Assembly: GCA_025201365.1 (NCBI GenBank)
Contig: JAIXMF010000241.1
Location: 1-21,402 of the forward strand
DNA from: Syncephalis plumigaleata
Lineage: Eukaryota > Zoopagomycota > Zoopagomycetes > Zoopagales > Piptocephalidaceae
Reading direction: 5' to 3'
DNA: 21,402 nucleotides
Both the position numbers and the translations under genes were made by a program. Under the pieces are notes generated by a model. The model saw only the letters and a list, made by a program, of their open reading frames with translations. It made no database searches and had not been told where the DNA came from. Below are positions 8,711-19,305 of this stretch, in pieces (positions within the stretch are counted from its first letter, which is position 1; the number at the start of each line of letters is the position of its first letter).

Positions 8711-11700
8711 ATGGCCACTTCAGCAATTAAACGAACAAACAAACAACGGGGCAAAGGTGGAGATGCCAAAAAGACTAGCTTAAGCGGTCGCAATAAATCC
8801 AGCGCCAAAAAGGCCAAGTCTCGCAAATCAGGTTCAACAACAGCAACTAATGGTAAAAGAACTCGTGATACAACGGTAGCTGAGGAACGAGCAAGTTCCG
8901 AGGGCGAGCTCTCTGATGAAGATATGGCGTATTTCAATGAAGCCGAGCTGAAAGAGTTTGGATTTCTATCAAACATGAATGCGGAAAGTCTATCCAAGTA
9001 AGTGGAGAATGCGTCATAGCTACATAAAATATAGACAATTTATACTGTACTATTTATCCTAATAGGCAGGAGAAAGGAAAGCGAAAGAAGAAACAATCTA
9101 AATCTGAAGATATATCACGCGCAAAGCAGAATAATGATAATAATAGTAGCAGTGATGATGATGACGATGTATCGGATGATGCTTTAGCAGCATATGAGGA
9201 AGCACCACGCAAAGGTGAATGGAATAAACGGGAGGAACAACATGGCCGACTAGGCTTGCCTATCAAATTACCTGATGGTCGAGTGCAACGAGGAGTGGTA
9301 TTAGAAACAAACATGGGTAAGTAGATCTAGTCTAATCAATAGTGATAGTTATGCTAATTTGTCTACTATCTATTAGAATCGAGTGATGAAGAAGAGGATG
9401 AGGAAACAAAGCTACAGGCTAAACAGAAGGAACAACGAGAAAAGGAGAGACGAGAGAAGCGGATAGCCAAGGAAGAGGCAGCACTAGCTGCTCAGCAGGG
9501 TTTAAGCAGTAAAAAAGAACGACTCGCCTCCATTGCTCAGACTATCCTAGCTGATCCAGAGGCACAGGTAAATAGTGAATAACAACAACAATAATAATAA
9601 TAACCATAGTGAACAATAATTGATGAATAATACGTATATCGTATTAGATATCGAAACTCAAAGTACTACGTGAAATGTCACAAGATCCAAACGAGAAAAC
9701 ACGTAAACTCGTCTATCTAACGCAAATGGCGGTCTATAAGGATATTGCTCCAGGGTAAGTGCTATTGAATTGTACGCATAATTACCAAGCTTACCGGTCG
9801 TATAGTTATCGTATTCGTGAATTAACAGAACAAGAGCAAGCAGTCAAAGTAAATGGATTCTATACTATATGAAAGTACCGATACTAATTTACACGTTGAT
9901 AGGTATCGGCAGAACTGCGTAAATTGCGTAAATACGAGGAGACATTAGTATTCTATTATAGAACCTATATTGATTCGTTATTACGTGAGATGAAAGGTGA
10001 GGGGGGAGAAGGCGCTAAGCATCCATCATTAGCGTCCTATTTAGTCATAGTAACAAGCTAATGGTTTGTCGCTTGCTTATAGGTGGCAGTGATATGGATA
10101 CCTCGCCTGGATCGATGAGCTACATTGTGACCAAGTGTATCTGTTCATTATTATCACATTTATCGCATTTCAATTTCCGGTCCGAGCTAATTAAAGCAAT
10201 TATGCAACGATTAGGAGCACGTCGATGGAGCGAGGTTTGTGTACAATTGGTAGATAATGATGAGCATGATGATTAATATGTATACACGTTTGTGTCAATC
10301 TATAGGTTTCTATTATGGCGCAAGAAGTGGTGATAACCTTATTTAAAGAGGATGCATCTGGTGAAATTAGTCTGGAGATAGTAAAGGAAATTACGCATAT
10401 GGTAAAGAAGCGCGACTACAACGTACATCCACAGGTAACTAAATAAATAGGGAGAACAAATATAATCATCTATGATAGATAACTAATTAATACATCTTAT
10501 TATACAAGGTATTGGCGACATTCTTCCATTTACGACTACGGGATGAGCTACAGAAACCGACAGATGATGATGCCTCTTCCAATAGCAAGGACAAGAAACG
10601 CAAGAAGGATAAGGTTCATTTAACGAAGCGTGAACGTAAACGACGTCGTGTACAAAAGGAGGTGGAGAGTGAGATGCGCGAGGCCGAGGCCGAGTATACA
10701 CGAGAGGAACGCGAACGCATGGTAAGGAAACATCGGTATAGCCTTAGTAGCAAATGTATTCATAGGATAACCCATGAATATCATCTAGTATAATGAAACA
10801 CTGAAAATGGTATTTGTCACGTATTTCCGTGTGTTAAAACAAGGCAACGCATCACCTTTACTACCGGCAGTATTAGAAGGTCTAGCAAAGTAAGAGAAAT
10901 GCTATTGTGTTGTATTAATCAAGATATGCTAATCAATATCTCCTATGTACTATGATGATGTAGATTTGCCCATCTTATTAGTGTAGATTACTTTGAAGAT
11001 CTTTTAGCATTACTTAAGAAGATTATGCTTCATTATCATCCGGATTACAAACCCGATGAGCAAACATTGAACGATAAGAAGGGTAAGCGACGTCATGCCA
11101 AACTGATTGGTGGCGAACAGGCGACAGATGCCACTAGTGCCACTAGTGCCACTGGTGTCAATGACATACAAGGACAATCAGAAACACATGATCAAAATGG
11201 CGATGCAGTACGTATGCCATTACTTTGTCTAATTACAATTGCACAAATATTATCGGGACATGGTAGGTTACACTTGCTTATTATTATTATTAATAAGCAT
11301 AGCATTCCTTGTACTAATGGTTATTCATACTCATCAATAGGCGAGGCACTTAGTTATGACTTGAAAGAGTTCTACGCATTACTCTATACACTGTTATTCC
11401 CTATTGCCATGAAAGCGAGTGCCTCCGAAATAATACACGATGAATACAATAATCAGCAGAGTCAGAAGACACATCAGCGTAAATCTACGAATTCAGATGA
11501 TAAAACGGAGAAGGCAACGAGAGCAGCTACCGATACTGAATTAGTGATGCGTGGTCTAGATGTTCTTTTATTACAACGCAAACATGTAATTATCAAACTA
11601 CTACTACTACTGTTATTACGATTAGTTATCCTAATCACATATTGTATTGTATTGTTCTATCTATTTGTGGTGTTATAGATACCGGTAGAACGTGTGGGTG

Positions 11701-12172
11701 CATTCCTTAAACGTATGGCTATGGTATCATTACATATGTCACCTGTTATGGCCACCGAGGTATTGGATCGGATACGCACAGTAATGACGGCAAGTGTTTT
11801 CTCTCTCTTTCCCTCTCTTTCCTACGCGTCTATTAGCATTTCCATCTAACCATTTAGATAATAGAGACGACAACAGCTGGATGCATTATTATCGGACGAG
11901 GAAGGTCGTATGGGTAATGGTGTATATCAAGCTACTCTTGATGATCCCGATCTATGCAATCCAATGGCCACTAATCTATGGGAACTAGCCCTACTCAAGG
12001 TGAGTAGATAAATCAACCATCTATAAACTAATCGCTTATTTATGTATTTATTTATATATGATAGGACCATTATGATCCTAAAGTACGACAAATGACGAAT
12101 ACGCTTTTACAATTACGCTCTACATCGCATCATAATGCATCTCGTACTCATCATAGCACTTCTCGTTCATAG
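8711..12172 (+). CDS. NOC3: Nucleolar complex protein 3 (Noc3)
   Basis: Fifteen exons join in frame to give 821 residues, close to the 800 of human NOC3L: 8711-8997, 9066-9316, 9377-9567, 9648-9754, 9806-9848, 9903-9996, 10083-10234, 10306-10434, 10509-10721, 10789-10889, 10964-11262, 11341-11585, 11679-11789, 11865-11999 and 12065-12172. Residues 1-150 are basic and acidic low-complexity sequence typical of nucleolar proteins. [12 protein letters not shown] (about 160) and [19 protein letters not shown] are hallmarks of the NOC3p domain (about 225-325). From about 490 the CBF/Mak21 domain follows, with [42 protein letters not shown] and HYDPKVRQM. Inside it is a lineage-specific insert holding a short minisatellite (GCCACTAGT units near 11133). 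Noc3 pairs with Noc2 on nuclear pre-60S particles and supports their export; in yeast it also has a reported role in replication licensing. The C-terminus is shorter than in human. Confidence 0.95.
11790..11864 (+). other. GC-AG intron in NOC3
   Basis: This 75-bp intron begins GCAAGT instead of GTAAGT and ends AATAG. It is required because the codons on both sides (IRTVMT, then RRQQLDALL) align with the family only with this join. The nearby GT (GTGTTT at 11794) would shift the frame. Confidence 0.85.
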
Positions 12173-13597
12173 GAATAAAGAATGATTACATTTTAGAGCA
12201 GATGTGAGTTATCAATGGCAATAGCATAGAGTTGAGTAGATTAGAAGATTCAGGTATATACACGTTTTGACAGGGATTGTGTTTCTCTCTCCTTCCCCTC
12301 TCACATTCGCGCTCATCGTGTTTTGTCCAACGTCAAAGGTCAGTGGAAAGTGACAGTTGCCATTGAACCAGTTTCACCGACTTATACCACTCTCCCTCAT
12401 TCGCAGTCAGTCCAATCAAATGCTTTCACTTCTTGCATCACTGCCACTTCATCCACATGAAGCATAAGGGCGCAAATCTTAGTGAGTAGCAAAAAGTATC
12501 ACTATCGCAGACATTCTTTTGTTTTCCTTTCACTCACTCACTCACTCATTCTGTCTCTCTACTTGTAATAGTCGACTGTATTCGTAGTAATACTACTACC
12601 ACAGCAATTATTACTCTTATTTACTAGCCGTGGTCAGTAATATGATAAGCGACTTCTAATCCTACTTGAACACGAGTGTTATGCGTTTCATCCGGACTTG
12701 TCAGCTTACACCGCCACCACTCTAACTATAAAACACCGCACCTACTGGCATTCTTCCTCCACCTATCCAACTCTATTTTTGCCTATATTCAAGAAGCTGG
12801 TTGATTCTCATTCTTTCGCTTTATTCATTTATCGCCTGCAGATACCTATTTTATTTGAGGTAAGTCTATTCGAACGAGATGGGATGGCGATAGTGAATGG
12901 TGTGTACAAGTGTACGGGTGCGGGTATATGCTTCTAGATAAAACGCACAAGCATATACCAATGATGAATGACTCGGTTTATGCTCACGTTGAATAGACAC
13001 TATACAATATCATATCAAACGAGAGATACACGCGATAACATCGTTACAGCTACGTTAGCAGTGAGATAACACGAATGGAATAGTGTCAATATGGTTGTTG
13101 CTCTATATAATGGTGCTTGACACTATCAATGCTACCCTACACTACTCTACTCTAAGATACACGTGCTCTCTCTCTTTCTCTATCACATAGCATAGCATTT
13201 CCTGTATATATGCGTACATGCGTATCATGCGAGGTGTGTACATTTTCTAGTTTAGCATGACCGCCATCATCATAATAATGATGGTACTCTAAGGCGAGTA
13301 GTACAACAGTCTCTCTCTCTCTTTCTATCTGTCTATCTTTCTGTCTATCTGTCTCTGTTTTTAAACCGTATTACTTTCCTTCATTATTGCCATTATTGTT
13401 ATTATTATTTATAGTGTATGTCTGTGTTTTAATTGTTACTTTAACGGTGTTTTAATATTGTATCTCAATTTGTATTACGCGTATATTCGCTCCTCTCTAG
13501 ACACTGTCACGTATATATATATACATATATTGACCACTATTTCGCTAACTCTATTGTAATTATTGATTATACCATCTTTATTGCTAATGCCGATACA
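12173..13597. other. Long pyrimidine-rich leader/promoter region
   Basis: About 1.4 kb between NOC3 and the next start codon. It holds AATAAA at 12174-12179 (directly after the NOC3 stop), an (ACTC)n tract near 12532-12548, CT-rich tracts near 13158-13182 and 13310-13360, and an alternating AT stretch near 13512-13532. No open frame looks coding. A consensus splice donor (GAG|GTAAGT at 12859/12860) suggests that the leader of the downstream mRNA contains an intron. A possible acceptor is TTATAG at 13409-13414. Confidence 0.5.
12174..12179 (+). terminator. Polyadenylation signal candidate for NOC3
   Basis: AATAAA begins two bases after the NOC3 stop codon. The position is unusually close to the coding end, so the 3' untranslated region may be very short. 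Confidence 0.4.
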
Positions 13598-16500
13598 ATG
13601 TCAACGTCAAACTCATTCGAATTGGATCTCTTTTCATTATCTTCGATACCTGATCTTGAACTAGATCTCAACTGGAACTCAATCTCTAGACCACCTATCA
13701 TATCATCATCATCGACGTTCACGACCACATCCGACGGCCTACTTGCACCTCCCGATTATTATACAGCCGCTGGTAATAGTCTTGCTCCATCAACGAATTG
13801 TAACAACGATCGAGGAGAGTTAGAACTATCTGGAGGATTAGAAGGTGACATTAGACTTTGTCTTACAGGAGTACCGCTTTATCATCCACAACGTACGCGT
13901 CCCTCGCCACCGGCAAATCGACGTCCCCGTTCTAATTCGTCACCTGCAATAGTTGGAAGTATCTGGAGCTGCACGACACGCAACACATCTTGTTCGCGGT
14001 ATTCGACACCGTTAGCAACCACGCGAACTGCATCTACGCTAATGTCGCAACCCACTGAATTGCCGGAAACCACTGTTGGCCATGAACTATTCGACCATGA
14101 AAGCATTATGGCCATGCTGGAGGGTTTGTCGGGCGATGTGAATATGAACGGTCTATTTGACTTTAATCCACCTAGTGGCAATACAATGGGAACCGTCGCT
14201 TCAACTACTGCCGCTTCAGCAGTGAACACTCTACCGAATTCGCGGAATGCCAAGCGTCAATCCGCGCTAATGCATACAACTTCGTCGAATCAATCGGAAA
14301 GTCAACAATCATCGCAATCGGGTAGTAGTAGGGCTCCGCGTAAGGAGCGTATACTATCGACAGCCCATATCTTTCAGGGTGATCCCATGGACGAGGAAGA
14401 CATACGACGATGCAATTCACGACGTCGCGCGCATATCCTTCGGCAAAACGCTCATAATGCCGCGGGAAAACGAACCGATTCATGCTCGCCTATTGATGCC
14501 AACTTTTTCCCTGAATTGCCCGAGGATCTACTAGGCGAAGAGATGGAGGAAGCGGAAGAGAAAAAGATTATGGATTTACGTGCATTCCTAATGCGTACTA
14601 TTGGCGGTCAGCCTGGTGCTGGCGATGATGAAGGGCCGTGTGTTCCGTTTCCAGGAGAAACCACATCGGCCGCATCGTCCATTACGACCAATGTAACGCA
14701 GCTAAAACGAGGTAGATCTAATGCAGCAGCTGCCGTCGCTCCTCCTGCTGCTCCTGTAGCATTACCAGTTGACGCTACGGGTGCATCTTCAAACAAGGCT
14801 AGTCTATCGATTGAATCGACAACGCGGGATGCGCAAAATGGGCAAGTAAATCATAATGACATTGCGCCTGATCAACAATCGGAAATCGAGTATGCCATGA
14901 ACGATGAGGCGACCGAGAATCTAAAAGCGATGATTCAAGCGTTGGAGGCGGCAGGTCAGGATCCCGAGAAGATCGCTCGACAAGTGCACATTTTCCAGAT
15001 CATCCAGGCTAATGTTGCGCATAACACGCAGCCACCGCATCGTCGTCTTAATGCAAAAGATATTGCTCGACAGGGGATTTCCGCGCCTCGTTACATTATT
15101 GGCTCCGCTCAGGTAGAGGTGCAATCGCTTCGTCGGCCATTAATCGACCCGAATGCAGGCTTGAACGACGATGCAGGAAGTGCGTCCGGACGTCCGGATT
15201 CAACGAGCGAGATGGCAAATGGAGGCGATTCACTACGCAAGCAGTTCAAGACATTCGGCAAGAAGATTAAGAGTACAATGGGCAAACGATCGAACAACGA
15301 CGGTCGACTGATGCCGCATCTAACGATTGAACAGCAACGGGAGTATATCGAGCGTCAACAACAACTGCACGAGCAACTAGTTAATCAGATGAAGCAAGCG
15401 GCACTTGTCATTAATAGCGTGCTAGAAGGATCTACAGGTAATAATAGTGCACCACGTATATCAACGGAAACGGGCAATTTAGGCGCAATGTCTACACTGT
15501 CGCAACCATCACGTTCGTTAGTACCAACAGGACCGGCACCGGGATTTCTATGCAACGATGCGGCATCACAACGTTCCGGACATAGTGATAATAGCAACGT
15601 TAGCAATACCAATAGTCGACACGGCGATAATGTGACTCTAGTGGATGGTGCTACGCCATTACCCGCTGACAATGAAGAGATTACAGAGGAGGAGAATATA
15701 CTACGACAGCAACAGCAGCATCTGCTCATGCAACAACAGCAATTGCAACAGCAGCATCAGTATTTGCAACAACAATTGCTTCTATTGCAACAGCGACAAG
15801 CGCAGGAAGATGAGCAATCCGCCGGAGAGGATGTTCCATCGACGCAAGCGGTCAATACGGCACCAGAGAAAGCATTCAACGGAAATATACGCGAGACGTC
15901 GTTGAATAAAATGACGGCAGGTCTCGCTCCGGATCCACAACGAATTTCGTCCACTTCCATTTCCGCGCTACTCCCTCCCGATCCAGCAACCATGGTGGTT
16001 GCCCACGAGAAAACCGCCAACAACTTTTATCGTGGCGGTCAAGGTGCCGCGTCTTCCATGGATTCATTGGTGGCGCAAATCACAGCGGCGCTAGATCCGA
16101 ATCAACTCGACAGTAGACGTGGCGGCGGTACGAGCAATAGTACAGGCGCTGTAACTCCTAGTAACTTACGCGATGAAGTTGTATTCGACGCTAAATCAGA
16201 TGCTAACCAACAATCGGCGTCTAATTCATTGTCATCAACGACACAAATGAACGAGGCTATACCGCCGCCACCCGTTCATAGACCACCGCCTGCACCGTCT
16301 GATACGGAGATGCCACGAAAGAACTCGACAGGTTTACGTAGTACGGTGACCACCACAGTGGCTGGTTCCTATCGAGCAAACGTGTCGGGCACCACTGCCA
16401 ACGCTAATGCTGCTTCGAAGTCTGCCTCATCAACTGATTCTACTATAACCGGTACTATCATTACTGGTAACAGCACATCATCTCCAGCAGCATCTCCAGC

Positions 16501-18795
16501 AGCATCAGCATCAAAGCTTGCATCTAGACAATCACAGCGATTCTCACGTCTAATGATGCCTCAAACGCCTATCGTTGAAGCTGTATGGTCCACCACTGCA
16601 GCAACAACAACAACGACAACAACAGCTGCCACTACTACTACTACTACTAGTAATAATATTGGACAGAAGAAACTAGTGCCTTTAGTAGAGACCACTGAGA
16701 ATCAATCGACAACAGCTTCATCTCCACCGGCTGACTTTTTATTTGGTGGAGGTGAAGGAGCCGACAAAATGGAAGACATGGAGCATGCCGTTAATGGTGG
16801 TGCAACTACCGCCATGTCGAAACAATCTACAACAAAAGAGATCAATGAACAGGTCGCTTCATTAGCCGCTGGATCAACATCTAATAAGAATAAGCCGTCC
16901 ATCACCGATGATAGCGATAACAACGCACCTACAATGGACGCAGCCGTGACCAACCACGATCAGCATAATTCACCAAAGACATCCAGTAAAAGTGTAAAAG
17001 CGGCTACACTTGATGCAACAGATAAGAATAATCTACTTCAATTGCTACCGGCATTACAGACTGTGTCGCCATTTACATTATTGCCTGAATTACAACTAAA
17101 CGGTGTATCCAATAATCAGGCGAATGATAGTAATAATCCGGGTAAATCATCACTATCAAAGTCATTAGCAGCATCTGATTATGATAATACAATGGATTTC
17201 TCTGATGAATACGATGAGGATCACGACCATTCAAGCGGTAGTCCAAATGAATTACAAGCGAACGACAGTAATGGAGAAGAGAATGAAGATGAAGAATTCG
17301 ATAAATCTAGTGATAACAACGAGAACAACGGCGAAGATGATGAAGACGAGGGCGATGATGCGAGATATGAACTAGATACGGATCGAGGTCGTGCCATTGG
17401 TCAAACAAGCACTTCCCGACGTGTAGGAGAACACCGACGAGAAAGTCATAGTCGTAGTCGTAGTCGTAGTAGAACACGTAATGGTCGCTATAGTACAGGA
17501 CGGCATCGTAATAAGCGTGAGACTAGCGGCATCTTCTCTGCTGTTCGTTTACGTAAGCGTGACTCGGCCATGTCCGTGTGGAGCGTGGATGTCCCCGATC
17601 AAACACCTCTGCCTGTGACACCACCACCAACTGTTCCACCTGTACCTCGACTAACAGCGGAAATTGTCACTTTACCTGGATCATCTGACAAAGCAGAGAC
17701 AGGTACAAACGTAGATTCAGAGACTACTATTTCTCCAGGCACTAGAGTGATGAGCAATACAATCAATGCTGCATCAGAATTAAGCCTAAACTACGAGAAT
17801 TCGAGTATTGAATGGGAGCCACGACCGACACTTGCACCTGTCACTAGTAGCAGCTTAACTGGCAATTCAGTCTCGGATGAAGCAACCGTTAGAGGCATCA
17901 GTTCACCGACCAATCCAGCTCATGCTATCAACGATATGCTACAACGCTTGGCAGATACTAATCCGGAATTGTTAAGTGAAGGTTATACTGGATCAATCTT
18001 TGATTTATGGGCCGGTGATAATACTCAAGGGGAGAATGATGACGAGGAGGACGAAAATGATGAGGCAGAAGATACGGATAGATTTGACGAAGCTACCATG
18101 TCAAGTCCAGCGCAATACGGTAATCATCGGTCTAATCCTCGTCATCATGAAGCGGCCATTAGTGCAAATGTAAAACCTATCTCATTATTGAATCGATCAC
18201 GTTCAGTTACGGTAAGTTGTCACATAATAGGATACAGGCAATATATGAGTCACTTACAAATAAGTAAATATAGACAACGACCAGCTCATCGACGCGCGAG
18301 GCCACTTACCGTCGTATACATACTAGCAATGGTGTATATACACCCATGTCGGCTGGTTACACGACCACCGGCACTCCAATCGATAGCTTCCCACATTTAT
18401 CACGAGCACGCGCAGCCACCGTCGATACTATCACTGATTCGATCAACCATCGTCGTACTGCTAGTAGTCATAATGGTGAACGATTAAGGGAAATATCGAC
18501 CGATAATGAACCTAGTACCGATTTATTCTCAGTAATGGCTAGTAGTATCATTGGCAATGATGCCACTACACGTACTCGTACAAGCACAGGTACAAGCATT
18601 GACAATCCATCAACAAGTGATAGTAGTAATAATAATAACACGAATGAATCGACCACAACAACAGCGAATAAAGATACAGCCGAACAGGAATCGGCAGACA
18701 GTACCAACAACGAGACTAATTCTCGTAAAAAAACAAATGCCGCATCAACTACGGCAAAACTAGATGATCTAATGAAGGAGCTAGTATGCGTTTAG
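13598..18795 (+). CDS. Very large low-complexity protein of unknown function
   Basis: Two exons, 13598-18211 and 18274-18795, with a 62-bp intron (GTAAGT...ATATAG), give 1711 residues. Without the splice the frame runs on to 18487 but loses the Ser/Thr/Asn character, whereas the spliced frame keeps it. Most of the protein is predicted to be disordered. Exceptions are an acidic helix (about 302-325), a helical block (about 436-520, with LKAMIQALEAAGQDPEKIA) and a basic segment followed by a coiled coil (about 550-611, from FKTFGKKIKSTM to INSVLEG). Then come a Gln-rich stretch (about 703-740), PPPPVHRPPPAP (about 889), Thr runs (about 1000-1020), an acidic patch (about 1200-1262), an RS repeat (SHSRSRSRSRTR, about 1283-1294) and a conserved-looking NPELLSEGYTGSIFDLW (about 1452). 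There is no signal peptide or membrane span. A regulatory or scaffold role is plausible, but I recognise no family. Confidence 0.8.
15704..15810 (+). repeat. CAG/CAA-rich polyglutamine tract
   Basis: Interrupted glutamine codons mixed with Leu and His, encoding a Gln/Leu-rich coiled coil in the 1711-residue protein. CAA and CAG are mixed, so it is less prone to slippage than a pure repeat. Confidence 0.85.
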
Positions 18796-19305
18796 AATTA
18801 CATTTATTTTCTTACCCTTTCTATTATAATTGTTATTGTTATTTCCTTTCTCTTCCTCTTCCTCTTCCTCTTCTCTTCCTTCTCTTCTGTCTGTCTATCT
18901 CTAGCCTTATCTCGCCTTCTTTTTATCTCTATTGTACGACATTTGACTAGCTAGTCTCACTATCTTATTATTATTAGTATAATACCATTATAGCATTAAT
19001 AAACATATTAATCATTACGCGTTAACACGATATACCATATGGTAATAGGTAATCAATATTGTTTTTATTGGTTAGATTAGATATAATTACAGCTAAAATA
19101 TACGTAGAAAATAGCAATTAAGAAAAAGCAATAGAATATAGTGATTTATCAATGCTATGTTTATATCTATAAAGATATATTTTTATATAGAGAAAGGAGG
19201 AGAGAGAGAGAGAAGGAAAGACATTTCAATGCCTATTTATCCATTCAATAGGATTATTATACAATGTTATACTATTATTGCCATTAAATGTTTCAACAAG
19301 AACAG
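18796..19305. other. Convergent 3' spacer with CT-rich tract
   Basis: Tail-to-tail spacer between the two low-complexity protein genes. It contains a CT-rich tract (about 18843-18903, CTCTTC units), a GA-rich tract (about 19194-19219) and a plus-strand AATAAA at 18998-19003, which is a likely polyadenylation signal for the 1711-residue gene. No open frame looks coding. Confidence 0.6.

Noticed and set aside
9997-10060. Possible coding extension of NOC3 exon 6 into [16 protein letters not shown].
   Set aside because: It ends in a stop within 23 codons. The splice 9996/10083 keeps the frame into the conserved [14 protein letters not shown] segment.
12698-12937. 79-codon open frame upstream of the large gene.
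   Set aside because: It lacks an ATG start and family resemblance, and it crosses a consensus splice donor. It is better read as leader sequence.
13882-16953. Several minus-strand open frames inside the large plus-strand exon.
   Set aside because: They are shadows of the plus-strand coding bias, with no exon structure or recognisable domains.
18212-18487. Continuation of the 1711-residue protein's first frame past 18211.
   Set aside because: It crosses a clear GTAAGT...ATATAG intron and loses the low-complexity character, which resumes in the spliced frame.
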